DNA of 64,000 nucleotides, taken from the NCBI RefSeq assembly GCF_019599185.1, contig NZ_JAIEUL010000021.1, positions 1 to 64,000 on the forward strand. Reading direction: 5' to 3'. Below the pieces are notes generated by a model. The model was not told the origin of the DNA. It was given only the letters and a program-made list of their open reading frames with translations, and searched no databases. Source of the DNA: Cryobacterium inferilacus (GTDB lineage: Bacteria; Actinomycetota; Actinomycetes; Actinomycetales; Microbacteriaceae). This document shows positions 42,243 to 50,615 of the stretch, piece after piece; the first letter of the stretch is position 1, and each line of letters begins with the position of its first letter. Both the position numbers and the translations under genes were made by a program.

Positions 42243-43697
42243 ATGCTGGATTTCGCCACCGGTGCCTGGCTCCTCGTGGCGCTGCACGCCCTGTTCGTGC
42301 TCATCGCCACCGTCTACGTGTCGGCGAACCGGCGGCCGTCCGCGGCGATCGCCTGGGTGCTGGCGATCATCTTCATCCCCTACCTGGGGGTGCTGATCTT
42401 CCTCATCGTGGGGGTGGGGCGCCTGCCCCGTGCCCGCCGGGAGAAGCAGCGCGAGGTGAACGAGATGATCCTGGCCCGCACGGGCGGCCTCGATCAGGTG
42501 AGCCACCGCGACGAGTGGCCGGCCTGGCTCACCTCGGCGGTGCGGTTGAACCAGAACCTCGGCGCGCTGCCCATGGTGGGCGGCAACGGGGTGGAGATGC
42601 TGCCGGACTACGACGAGTCGATCGCGCGGATGGCGGCAGCCGTGGACGAGGCCACCGACTTCGTGCACGTGCAGTTCTACATCCTGGTGCTCGATGCGAG
42701 CACCCAACCGTTCTTCGATGCCCTGGCCCGGGCTGTGCAGCGCGGCGTGCAGGTCAAGGTGCTCTCCGACTACCTGGCCTGCCTGATGCTGCCCCGCCGC
42801 ACGGAGACTCTCGCGGCGCTCGCCGAAATGGGCGCAGAGTGGCACGCGCTGCTGCCGCTGCGGTTCTGGAAGGGACAGTGGCGCCGCCCTGACATGCGCA
42901 ATCACCGCAAACTGCTCGTCGTCGACGGCCGGCTGGGCTTCACCGGGTCGCAGAACATGATCGACGCCAGCTATCTCAAGCCGGGCAACCTCAAGCGCGG
43001 GTTGCGCTGGCACGAGCTGATGATGCGGCTCGAGGGCCCCGCCGTGCGGGAGCTGAACGCGGTGTTTCTGGCCGACTGGTTCAGCGAGACCGATCAGCTG
43101 CTGCCCTTCGACACGTCGCCGATCGTGCTCGACCCGGCGCCGAATCTGCTCGACGCCCAGGTGCTGCCCAGCGGTCCGAGCTTCGACAACGACAACAATC
43201 TCAAGCTGTACGCCATGCTCATCCACAAGGCCGAGCGCCGGGTGAGCATCACCAGCCCGTACTTCGTGCCGGAGGAGTCGACCATGCTGGCCATCGTCAC
43301 CGCGGCCTCACGCGGGGTGGAAGTGGAGCTGTTCGCCTCGCTGATCGGTGACCAGGCGCTGGTCTACCACGCGCAGCGGTCGTATTACGAGGAGCTGCTG
43401 CGGGCCGGGGTGGCGATCTACCTCTACGCCGAGCCGACCGTTCTGCACGCGAAGCACTTCACCATCGACGACGACGTGTCGGTGGTGGGGTCGAGCAATA
43501 TGGACATCCGCTCGTTCAGCCTGAATATGGAGGTGTCGGTGCTCGTGCACGGCGCCGAGTTCGTGCAGCGGATGCGCGTGGTGCAAGACGGCTACCGGGC
43601 CAACAGTCGGCGGGTCGAGCTGGCCGAGTGGCAGGGCCGGCCCGCCGGCGCCAAGGTGTACGACAACCTGGCCCGGCTGACCTCATCGTTGCAGTAG
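42243..43697 (+). CDS. cls: cardiolipin synthase (phospholipase D family)
   Basis: This 484-residue membrane enzyme condenses phosphatidylglycerol (or CDP-diacylglycerol) units into cardiolipin. Two N-terminal helices (LLVALHALFVLIATVYV and AWVLAIIFIPYLGVLIFLIV) are followed by two PLD modules. These carry HKD motifs HRKLLVVD (His221, Lys223, Asp228) and HAKHFTID (His402, Lys404, Asp409), each followed by GS(Q/S)N. The length and architecture match bacterial Cls. ATG 42243 follows GAGGGAGAACGC. Confidence 0.93.
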   Translation: MLDFATGAWLLVALHALFVLIATVYVSANRRPSAAIAWVLAIIFIPYLGVLIFLIVGVGRLPRARREKQREVNEMILARTGGLDQVSHRDEWPAWLTSAVRLNQNLGALPMVGGNGVEMLPDYDESIARMAAAVDEATDFVHVQFYILVLDASTQPFFDALARAVQRGVQVKVLSDYLACLMLPRRTETLAALAEMGAEWHALLPLRFWKGQWRRPDMRNHRKLLVVDGRLGFTGSQNMIDASYLKPGNLKRGLRWHELMMRLEGPAVRELNAVFLADWFSETDQLLPFDTSPIVLDPAPNLLDAQVLPSGPSFDNDNNLKLYAMLIHKAERRVSITSPYFVPEESTMLAIVTAASRGVEVELFASLIGDQALVYHAQRSYYEELLRAGVAIYLYAEPTVLHAKHFTIDDDVSVVGSSNMDIRSFSLNMEVSVLVHGAEFVQRMRVVQDGYRANSRRVELAEWQGRPAGAKVYDNLARLTSSLQ

Positions 43698-43734
43698 GGA
43701 TGCCGAATGGTCGCGGTTCGAGGGAGGCGTCGGG

Positions 43735-44421
43735 ATGGGTGAGTGGGGGCAGCTGCTGCCGCTGGCGCTGACCATTGCGCTCAGTCCACTGCCGCTGGCC
43801 GCGCTGCTGTTGATGTTGTTGGCGCCCGGCGGGTTCCGGGCCGCGGCGGGGTTCAGCATCGGCTGGTTCGTGGGGGTGCTGATCGCCGCCACCCTGCTCG
43901 CGTTGCTCTCGTCGCTGCTGCCGCACGACCGGGGTGCCGGCTCTGGGGTGTTGCAGGGGGTGGTGCCGTTGCTGCTCGGCGCGGCCCTGATCGTGCTGGG
44001 CATCGTGCGGTGGCACGACCGGCCACAGCCAGGGGTGGAGGTGCCGCTGCCGCGCTGGCTGACCGCGCTGGACCGGCTCACCCCGGCGCGGGCGACCATC
44101 ATCGGGGTCGGCTACGCGGCGTTCCGGCCGAAGAACCTGGTGATGGCCGCCGCCGCCGGGGTGGTGATCCTGGGCGCGCACGCCGACCCCACCGCGATCG
44201 TGTTCTCGGTGGCGGTATTCACCGCGCTGGCGTCGATCACCATGCTCGGGCCCGTGTTCGCCTACGCGTTCGGGGGAGAGGCCGTGCGGGGGCGGCTGGT
44301 GCGGCTGCGGGAGTGGCTGGTGCGCAATATGCCCACCATCACGGTCATCACCGTGCTGGTGCTGGGCGTCTTCCTGGTGCTCGCCGGCCTTGGCGCGCTG
44401 CTGGCCCCGCTCGTGCTCTGA
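43735..44421 (+). CDS. GAP family (Sap/sulfolipid-addressing-like) membrane protein
   Basis: This 228-residue protein has six transmembrane helices and the LysE-like pattern LALTIALSPLPLAALLLMLL at the start. It matches the GAP/Sap family found next to lipid-export genes in mycobacteria. A role in envelope lipid transport is inferred from the family and from its position 38 bp after cardiolipin synthase. ATG 43735 follows GGGAGG. Confidence 0.78.
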   Translation: MGEWGQLLPLALTIALSPLPLAALLLMLLAPGGFRAAAGFSIGWFVGVLIAATLLALLSSLLPHDRGAGSGVLQGVVPLLLGAALIVLGIVRWHDRPQPGVEVPLPRWLTALDRLTPARATIIGVGYAAFRPKNLVMAAAAGVVILGAHADPTAIVFSVAVFTALASITMLGPVFAYAFGGEAVRGRLVRLREWLVRNMPTITVITVLVLGVFLVLAGLGALLAPLVL

Positions 44422-44450
44422 GCCGCGCGGAGTGGGCTTAGCCGCCTGGC

Positions 44451-45836
44451 TTAGCTCGCCGTGGCCAGGTCCCAGGTCTCCTCGAGAGCAGCGGCGGGCA
44501 TCGGCCGGCCGAGCAGGTAGCCCTGCGCGAAGTCGCAGCCCAGTCGGCGCAGGTGGTCGAACTGCTCGGCGGTCTCCACGCCCTCGGCGACACAGGTCAT
44601 GCCGAACTCGTGCGCCAGGCCGATGACGGCCGCGACGAGCGCCGCATCCCGTTTGTCGGTGGTGAGGCCGGCGACGAACGACCGGTCGACCTTCAGTTGC
44701 TTGGCCGGCAGGTGACGGAGGCGGGCGAGTGAGGAGTAGCCGGTACCGAAGTCATCGATGGACAGCGAGATACCGGCTGCGGCGAGGGCGTCGACGGTCG
44801 CGACCATGAGGGCCTCGTCGGCGATCAGCGCCGTTTCGGTCATTTCCAGCGTGAGTTCTGCGGGTGTGATGCCGTGCGCGGCCACGGCACCCTTGATCGT
44901 GGCCACCAGGCTGGAATCGGTGATCTGCGCCGGTGACAGGTTGACCGAGACGTAGAAACCGGGGGGCACGCTGCGGCTGGCCTTCCAGGAGCTGAGCTGG
45001 CGCAGGGCCTCGTTGAGCACCCAGACGCCCAGTTCGTGGATGAATCCGCTCTCTTCGGCCACTGGAATGAACACATCCGGCGGAATCAACCCGTGATCGG
45101 GACGGTTCCACCTGACCCGTGCCTCAACGCCGTGCAACGAGCCGTCGCGGATGCAGCTGATGGGTTGGAAATGCAGCACGAACTGGTCCCGCTCGAGCGC
45201 GACGCTGAGAGCTCGTTCCAGGTCGTGCCAGTGCATGGCTTGAATGCTGCCGGTGCTGTCGAAATGGGCGGCCTGGTTGCGGCCGTTGGTCTTGGCTCGT
45301 TGGGTGGCGGAGAGAGCCTGACGCACGGCATCCAGCGGTGTCATATCGCGGTTGACGGTGGTGATGCCAACGGACACCGTGATGCGCAGCTCGTGCCCGC
45401 CGAGGGTGACCGACTTCTGGAATGCGGTCACGATGCGTTCGGCGATGATGCGCCCGCTGCGCGCGCCCACCCCTTCGCAGAGGATGAGGAACTCATCAGC
45501 GCCCAGCCGGGCGACGATGTCATTGTCTCGCGTGGCCCCGTTGATCTGTTGCGCCGCGTACAGCAGGAACCTGTCGCCGGCGTCGTGGCCCAGGCCTTCG
45601 TTGACGAGACTGAACCTGTCGAGGTTCACCACCAACAGCACGCCCAGGTCGTTGGGCCCATCGCCGGATCGGGCGCTGTCCATCCGCGCCATGACCTGGC
45701 TGCGGGTGGGCAACTCGGTCAGGGCAGCGGGCACGTCAGGCGAGCCTTGACGGCCGGCTGCAGCCTTTTCGGTGAGGTGCTCCGCGGGTGCGGACGCAGT
45801 AAATACGCTGCGTGGGTGAATCAATGCCTCGTGCAC
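44451..45836 (-). CDS. degenerate GGDEF-EAL protein
   Basis: This 461-residue cytoplasmic protein has a GGDEF domain (about 40-185) and an EAL domain (about 200-450). The first has lost canonical features: LTELPTR replaces LTGLPNR, and the signature is GADEF (112-116). The inhibitory RxxD is kept (RDND, 103-106). In the second, EAL reads EAR (238-240) and DDFGTG and EGVET are intact. It may be a c-di-GMP receptor or a weak phosphodiesterase. The start is GTG 45836, with only a weak ribosome binding site. Its upstream region is AT-rich and shared with the divergent cupin gene. Confidence 0.88.
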   Translation of the reverse strand: MHEALIHPRSVFTASAPAEHLTEKAAAGRQGSPDVPAALTELPTRSQVMARMDSARSGDGPNDLGVLLVVNLDRFSLVNEGLGHDAGDRFLLYAAQQINGATRDNDIVARLGADEFLILCEGVGARSGRIIAERIVTAFQKSVTLGGHELRITVSVGITTVNRDMTPLDAVRQALSATQRAKTNGRNQAAHFDSTGSIQAMHWHDLERALSVALERDQFVLHFQPISCIRDGSLHGVEARVRWNRPDHGLIPPDVFIPVAEESGFIHELGVWVLNEALRQLSSWKASRSVPPGFYVSVNLSPAQITDSSLVATIKGAVAAHGITPAELTLEMTETALIADEALMVATVDALAAAGISLSIDDFGTGYSSLARLRHLPAKQLKVDRSFVAGLTTDKRDAALVAAVIGLAHEFGMTCVAEGVETAEQFDHLRRLGCDFAQGYLLGRPMPAAALEETWDLATAS

Positions 45837-45997
45837 AGCTAACCAGCTTTTACGGGATGGAATTACCTTAAAAATACCCCCCGTTCGGGGCTATTCTCCG
45901 GTTCAAAATTACGCTATGCTGCGGAATTGCACTAAAGGCGCGCCCCTGCTCCCGAACGCCGGGCCGATACGCTGGGAAAAAACATCCGGAGACACCC
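45837..45997. promoter_or_regulatory. AT-rich divergent promoter region
   Basis: This 161-nt region between the degenerate GGDEF-EAL gene and the cupin gene is clearly poorer in GC than the rest of the window (TTACCTTAAAAATA, TTCAAAATTACGCTATGCT). It contains a small hairpin CCCCGTTCGGGG around 45880. TATGCT may be a -10 for the cupin gene; no matching strong -35 is seen. Confidence 0.4.
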
Positions 45998-46501
45998 ATG
46001 GCCACACCCCAGCACGACAGCAGGCTCGCCACCCGCCGCACCGCCGACGGGCAGTTCATCGAACGGCTCGCGCGCCCGGCGCTGGCCATCGAGCTCGGTC
46101 TCGAACCGCATCCGGAGGGTGGCTGGTACCGGCGCACCTGGACATCACCGGTGCCGGTGACGCTCACGGATGCCGACGGCTCCGAGCGGGTGCGCCCGGC
46201 GGCCACGCTCATCCACTTTCTGCTGCCGGCGGGGGAGTCCTCGGCCTGGCACCGGGTGGCGTCCAGCGAGATCTGGATCTGGAACGGCCAGGGTGCCGTG
46301 CAGCTCGAGCTCGGCGGCGACGGCGATGAGCCCGACACCGATGAGACGCCGGTGCTGGGCGGCCAGCTGCTGCGCGGCGAACGCACCCAGGTGCTGATCG
46401 GCCCGAACGTCTGGCAGCGCACCGTGCCCAGCGACGAGGATGCCCTGGCGAGCTGCCTGGTGTCACCCGGGTTCGACTTCGCCGATTTCTCGATGGAGTA
46501 A
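45998..46501 (+). CDS. cupin domain protein (DUF985/cupin_5)
   Basis: This 167-residue single-cupin protein has LGLEPHPEGGWYRRTW, the strand RPAATLIHFLLPAGESSAWH, SSEIWIWNGQGAVQLEL and LIGPNVWQRTV. These are diagnostic of the DUF985 cupin_5 family. The biochemical role is unknown. ATG 45998 follows CGGAGACACCC. The last 39 bp overlap the convergent DedA gene. Confidence 0.85.
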   Translation: MATPQHDSRLATRRTADGQFIERLARPALAIELGLEPHPEGGWYRRTWTSPVPVTLTDADGSERVRPAATLIHFLLPAGESSAWHRVASSEIWIWNGQGAVQLELGGDGDEPDTDETPVLGGQLLRGERTQVLIGPNVWQRTVPSDEDALASCLVSPGFDFADFSME

Positions 46502-47146
46502 CGCCCGCGGCTGGGCCGCCGAGTCATCCGTTCGTCGTGTGGCCCGCGCTCGCAGCACCCGCACCACGACGGCGTCGACGACCACGCCCAGCAGCAGCGC
46601 CACCGCCACCGCCAGCAGTGCGCCGAGCACGGGGTTATGCCGCACCCAGGCGCCGGCGACGGCGCCGATCAGCACCGAATAGCTCGCCCAGCAGAACCCG
46701 CCGAGCACGGCCAGCGGCACGAACCGGCGGAGCGGAAACCTCGTCACACCGGCCGTCATGTTCACGACGACCCGGCCGACCGGGATGTACCTGGCGGTGA
46801 GCAACAGCGACGCCGGCCGCGCGAGCAGGCCGGCGCGTGCCCGGTCGCTCACTCGCACCACCCCGGGGCGGCGCTGCCAGCCGAACCGGGCCGGGCCGAT
46901 CCGCCGGCCGATCAGGTAGGCGATGCTGTCGCCCAGAACGGCACCGAGAGTGACCACGCCGATCAGCCACACCGGATGCGGCGCCCCAACGGAGACGGCC
47001 AGGGCGCCGAGCGCCACGACCACGGTCTCGCTCGGCAGGGGCGGGAAGAAGCCGTCGATGACGACGAACGCGAACACGATCGGGTAGACCCAGGCCGACC
47101 CGGCCAGGGCCAGAACAAGGTCGTTGAGGGCATCGAAAGGGGGCAT
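46463..47146 (-). CDS. DedA family membrane protein
   Basis: This 227-residue DedA/SNARE-associated-type protein has about five transmembrane segments. It shows the typical IDGFFPPLPSETVVVALGAL start, GAVLGDSIAYLIGRRIG and RYIPVGRVVVNMTAGVTRFP. DedA proteins act as lipid flippases or in membrane homeostasis in other bacteria. It has a 39-bp convergent overlap with the cupin gene. Confidence 0.88.
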   Translation of the reverse strand: MPPFDALNDLVLALAGSAWVYPIVFAFVVIDGFFPPLPSETVVVALGALAVSVGAPHPVWLIGVVTLGAVLGDSIAYLIGRRIGPARFGWQRRPGVVRVSDRARAGLLARPASLLLTARYIPVGRVVVNMTAGVTRFPLRRFVPLAVLGGFCWASYSVLIGAVAGAWVRHNPVLGALLAVAVALLLGVVVDAVVVRVLRARATRRTDDSAAQPRALLHREIGEVEPG

Positions 47147-47410
47147 GCCCTCAGGCTAGAAAAGCGGCACTGCCGGCCGCGTCACCCGGGCGGACGATCC
47201 CGCGAGCCGATGGGATGACCTTGCCCGGCGCATCCGGCGGGCCCACGGTATGGGGCCCGAGCCCCCGATTGGGCGCGGTTCGGGCCCGAATTGGCCCGGA
47301 TGCCCCCCGTTTGTGTCACCGCGGCGCCCGAAATGACCGTAACTTAGATAGGTAGGCACGCGCCCGTCGAACCCGACGCCAGCGAGCCCGCGCACACGAG
47401 AGGTTGAGTT

Positions 47411-48268
47411 GTGAACGAGGAATGCATCCACGGACTGGACGGGGAGCTGTGCGCCCTGTGTTTCCCACCCGCCGCCCCCGTCGCATCGACCGTACCCGTT
47501 GCCCGCGCACCGCGCGCCAGCCGCGCCCGCACCGCTGAGGCGCCCACCGCCCTGCGCACCGTCGCCGCCCCCATCACCACCGGCTCCGCCAAGACCAAGC
47601 GCCACGACGACAACGTCGGCGAGCAGCGCATCTACCACCTCACCCACATCCGCAACCTGCCGGGCATCCTCGCCGCCGACCGGCTGCTGGCCGACACCAG
47701 TGAGGACTGGGAGACGCGCCCCGTCATCGACATCTCGTCGCCCGCCAACCGCGAGGCCCGCCGCCAGACCCCGGTCGCCGGCGAAGACAGCCCCGCCGTC
47801 GCCGACCACGTGCCCTTCTTCCTCTCGCCCAACGCACTCGTCTGGGAGAACATCCGCGCGCAGTCGCTCGACCCGCGCCTGTCCGAGGCGGCGCACGACG
47901 CGGCCGCGTTCGACTTCGTCATCCTGGTCTCCACGGTCAAGAAGGTGCTCGACGCGCAGGCCGCCGATGCCGATGCCACCCCGTTCGCCGTGACCGATGG
48001 CGACGCCGCGTTCACCACCACCCGGTTCGGTTCCACACCGGATGCGGCCGACACCCTGCTGCGCACCCTGCGCGGCAACCTCGACTCCGACTCGATCCTC
48101 AAGGCCGAGCTGCTCGTGCCGGGCGAGTTCCCGTTCGGCCTGATCACGCTCATCGGTGTCGCCAACGACCGGGTGCGCGACGCGGTCAAGCCGATCCTCG
48201 CGGCCGCCAGCCACAAGCCCAAGGTCGCCGTCTACCCGCCGTGGTTCCACCCCACCGACCAGGACTAA
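47411..48268 (+). CDS. DarT-like (DUF4433) ADP-ribosyltransferase family protein with zinc-knuckle N-terminus
   Basis: This 285-residue protein has IYHLTHIRNLPGILAADRLL (74-93), NREARRQTPVAG (113-124), PFFLSPNALVWENI (135-148) and the catalytic-region KAELLV with Glu233. All fit the DarT/DUF4433 fold that ADP-ribosylates thymidine on ssDNA. Unusually, the first 20 residues carry C-x-H-x6-C-x2-C (Cys5, His7, Cys14, Cys17), a possible zinc knuckle, followed by an Ala/Arg linker. No DarG-type macrodomain antitoxin gene lies next to it; neighbours are DedA and MOSC. GTG 47411 follows GAGAGG. Whether it is toxic is unknown. Confidence 0.78.
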   Translation: MNEECIHGLDGELCALCFPPAAPVASTVPVARAPRASRARTAEAPTALRTVAAPITTGSAKTKRHDDNVGEQRIYHLTHIRNLPGILAADRLLADTSEDWETRPVIDISSPANREARRQTPVAGEDSPAVADHVPFFLSPNALVWENIRAQSLDPRLSEAAHDAAAFDFVILVSTVKKVLDAQAADADATPFAVTDGDAAFTTTRFGSTPDAADTLLRTLRGNLDSDSILKAELLVPGEFPFGLITLIGVANDRVRDAVKPILAAASHKPKVAVYPPWFHPTDQD

Positions 48269-48327
48269 CCCGGCCGGGCGGCCCCGACCGCCGGCCATCC
48301 TCGCGGCCCAACCCTCGCTGCCCAACC

Positions 48328-48424
48328 CTCGCGGCACTAGTTGGTCCCGCCGGCACGTGTACGTCCTAGTGCCGCCGGGACGAAGTAGTGCCGCGGGCGG
48401 ATGAAGTAGTGCCGTCGGGATGAG
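48328..48424. repeat. family C array, copy C2
   Basis: Two units with CGGCAC (CTCGCGGCACTAGTTGGTC, CCGCCGGCACGTGTACGTC) are followed by three units with AGTGCCG (CTAGTGCCGCCGGGACGAA and two degenerate units). The period is 19-21 nt and the two groups are inverted, as in copy C1. It lies between convergent genes, 60 nt after the DarT-like stop. Confidence 0.7.
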
Positions 48425-48508
48425 CGCGGGCCGCGACGGCTGCCGCGGGATCCGACGGTCCCCCCCAACTCGGCGGCGGCGCTGCAGGAGAAGCGGCCGG
48501 CGAAGCTG

Positions 48509-49063
48509 CTAGACGACGCCCAGCGGCAGGTGCTCGCCGGCGGGCAGCTCCACGCGCAGCTCGTCGCCGGGTGACACCGTGCCGCTGACCAGCACGATGC
48601 CCATGAGGCCGGCCTTGCGCGTGATCTCGCCGGAGGCATCCGTGCTCTTGAGCACCTTCTTCAGGCCCGGCTGAAACTTGTCGATCATCGAGCACGGGTC
48701 ACGGATGCCGGTCACCTCGACGACGGCTTCGGCGCCGAGGTGCAGGCGGGTGCCGAGCGGCAGTGCCAGCAGGTCGAGGCCGGCGGTGGTGATGTTCTCA
48801 CCGAGCTGCCCCGCGGTGACCGCGAATCCGGCCGCGGCCAGCTCGTCGAAGAGCTCGGAGCGCACCAGGTGCACCTGGGTGAGGTTCGCCCGGGTGGGGT
48901 CGGTGCGGATCAGGTAGCGGTGCTGGGTGGTGGCACCGGCGTGCGTGTCGCCCTCGATGCCGTAACCCGCCACCAGGCGGATGTCGGTGACAACGGGCTT
49001 GCTGAACCGGTGCTTATCGTCCCGGCTCACGGCCACGACCGAACCCGTCTGCTGCTCACTCAT
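48509..49063 (-). CDS. MOSC domain protein
   Basis: This 184-residue stand-alone MOSC domain protein has KPVVTDIRLVAGYGIEGDTH, the QLGENITTAGLDLLALPLGT segment and the conserved cysteine of GIRDPCSMI (Cys124). MOSC domains handle sulfur bound to the molybdenum cofactor or detoxify N-hydroxylated compounds; its partner is not visible here. ATG 49063 has AGGATGG upstream. Confidence 0.88.
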   Translation of the reverse strand: MSEQQTGSVVAVSRDDKHRFSKPVVTDIRLVAGYGIEGDTHAGATTQHRYLIRTDPTRANLTQVHLVRSELFDELAAAGFAVTAGQLGENITTAGLDLLALPLGTRLHLGAEAVVEVTGIRDPCSMIDKFQPGLKKVLKSTDASGEITRKAGLMGIVLVSGTVSPGDELRVELPAGEHLPLGVV

Positions 49064-49115
49064 GCCGCCATCCTGCCAGATCCCACCCCGGGCCGCAGCA
49101 GCCCCCCGTTGTGGT

Positions 49116-49217
49116 GCATAACTCCTGCAATTTCTGCCCGGCCGGAACAGCTGCCCCGGAATTCCGGGCAACTCGACGGATGCGACGGCCCCGGCCGAAA
49201 AATAGCAGGAGTTATGC
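49116..49217. repeat. family B element, copy B4
   Basis: The left arm GCATAACTCCTGCAATT (49116-49132) pairs with GCAGGAGTTATGC (49205-49217). The core contains a 14-nt palindrome CCCGGAATTCCGGG (49155-49168). Compared with copy B2, both sides of the central palindrome changed together, keeping it perfect. Confidence 0.87.
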
Positions 49218-49240
49218 CTCACGCCCCGGGCGGATCGGGT

Positions 49241-49310
49241 CGCCGGGGGCGCGGCGCCGGGGGCGCGGCGCCGGGGGCGCGGCGCCGGGGGCGCGGCGTC
49301 GGGGTCGCGG
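49241..49310. repeat. five tandem 14-nt units
   Basis: Unit CGCCGGGGGCGCGG is repeated exactly four times (49241-49296) and once with two changes (49297-49310). It lies 58 nt downstream of the DUF4097 gene stop. Confidence 0.9.
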
Positions 49311-49368
49311 ACGGGGACGCCGGGGCCAGGGCGGGGCCGAGGGCGCGGGCGCTGGGGGAGGCCGATGC

Positions 49369-50148
49369 TTAGTCGGTGGGCGTGACGGTGATGCTGCCGT
49401 TGGTGGTCTGCGCCGTGATCGACCGCCTGGAGGTGCTGTCCGTGGGCACAGAGTCGGTGTCCACGGTGCCGTTGGTGGTTTGCGCTGTGACCAGGTAGCT
49501 CACCCCGGATACCGGCACCCTGATCGTCACCGACCCATTGGTGCTGCCGGCGACGACAGCGTCCGGCGCATCGGCGAAGCTCAACTCGACCGACCCGTTG
49601 GTGGTGGCCGCCTGCACGGTCTTGGAGGTGGCATCGGCCACCGTGATGTCGCCGTTGGTGCTGCGAACCTCGACCCGGCCGACGGTGCCGGCGGTGTCGA
49701 TCGCGCCGTTGGTCGTGCTCAGCGTGACCCGCCCGGTGAGACCGGATGCGCCGATTCGGCCGTTCTCGCCGACCACCGTGACGGGCAGCGCACGGGGCAG
49801 CTGCACGGTGACGTCGATCGCGCAGCGGGAGAACAACGCGGCCCGGCAGCCACCGCGCACCTCGGTGACCCCGCCGTCGGTGCGCACCGTGAGGGTGGGT
49901 TCGTTGCCGAAGAAGCTGCCCGTCATGCGCACGTGCACCTGATCATCCGTGCTGGGCTCGAGGGTGAGTTCCGCGTTGGGAATCTGCACGTTCAGGCTGG
50001 TGCCCGCCGGTTCCGTGGCGCTCTGGTCGACGGGCCCGCTGCGCCCGGACAGGGCGAAGACGAACGCCCCGATCAGCAGCAACAGGCCCAGCGTGGGCAC
50101 GAGGATGTAGAGCAGGGTGCGCCAGATCGGCGCTGGCGTAGCGTTCAT
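49369..50148 (-). CDS. DUF4097 beta-helix-like membrane-anchored protein
   Basis: This 259-residue protein has an N-terminal transmembrane anchor (LLYILVPTLGLLLLIGAFVFAL). An extracytoplasmic domain follows with a repeated (S/T)TNG(x)(I/V) motif about every 18-25 residues (STTNGAID, STNGDIT, TTNGSVEL and so on, six to seven times). This is the right-handed parallel repeat pattern of DUF4097 (putative adhesin). Two cysteines (GGCRAALFSRC) may form a disulphide. Function is unknown. Confidence 0.82.
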   Translation of the reverse strand: MNATPAPIWRTLLYILVPTLGLLLLIGAFVFALSGRSGPVDQSATEPAGTSLNVQIPNAELTLEPSTDDQVHVRMTGSFFGNEPTLTVRTDGGVTEVRGGCRAALFSRCAIDVTVQLPRALPVTVVGENGRIGASGLTGRVTLSTTNGAIDTAGTVGRVEVRSTNGDITVADATSKTVQAATTNGSVELSFADAPDAVVAGSTNGSVTIRVPVSGVSYLVTAQTTNGTVDTDSVPTDSTSRRSITAQTTNGSITVTPTD

Positions 50149-50265
50149 GGGCTCCCCGGCTGCCGGAGCCCAGGCGCGCCCGGCGGCGTGCCGGGTCGGG
50201 CGGGCACCCGATACCGGGGACCGTAGCAGGGTTGCCGGCGCCTCGATATGGCGGGCGCCGGCCGG

Positions 50266-50487
50266 TCAGTTCTTGGTGATGTCCCGCTCACGGTAGCGCA
50301 GCAGACGGGCGCGCACCGAGAGGATGCCGCCGATCACGAGGACGACGACGGCCACCGGCAGCAGGAACGACAGGTACTGATTGGCGGTGACGGCGTTGAC
50401 GATCAGGAGCAGCACGGTCAGGCCGCTGCACGCGAAAGCGGCGATCGTGTAGGTGGTGAACGTCCAGTTTTTCACGGGGGCAGGCAT
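50266..50487 (-). CDS. small two-helix membrane protein
   Basis: This 73-residue protein has two transmembrane helices (FACSGLTVLLLIVNAVTA and FLLPVAVVVLVIGGILSV) and a basic tail RARLLRYRERDITKN. I took ATG 50487, where the conserved-looking PVKNWTF begins; an in-frame ATG at 50556 would add 23 residues. Function is unknown. Confidence 0.58.
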   Translation of the reverse strand: MPAPVKNWTFTTYTIAAFACSGLTVLLLIVNAVTANQYLSFLLPVAVVVLVIGGILSVRARLLRYRERDITKN

Positions 50488-50615
50488 CCAATCGGTGTCG
50501 CTCGGTGCGGTACAGCCGGGCTGATTACACGGTAGCAGCGTCACCGGATGCGGCATTCGGTGCGAAGCGAACGTAGGCTTGTCATCTAGTCACCGATTCT
50601 GAAGATAGGTCTGAC

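Larger units (their letters stand above)
49064..49368. other. 305-nt gap holding a family B element and a 14-nt tandem repeat
   Basis: Between the MOSC gene start and the DUF4097 gene stop I see family B copy B4 (49116-49217) and a five-unit tandem repeat (49241-49310), then a GC-rich stretch without coding features. Confidence 0.6.
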
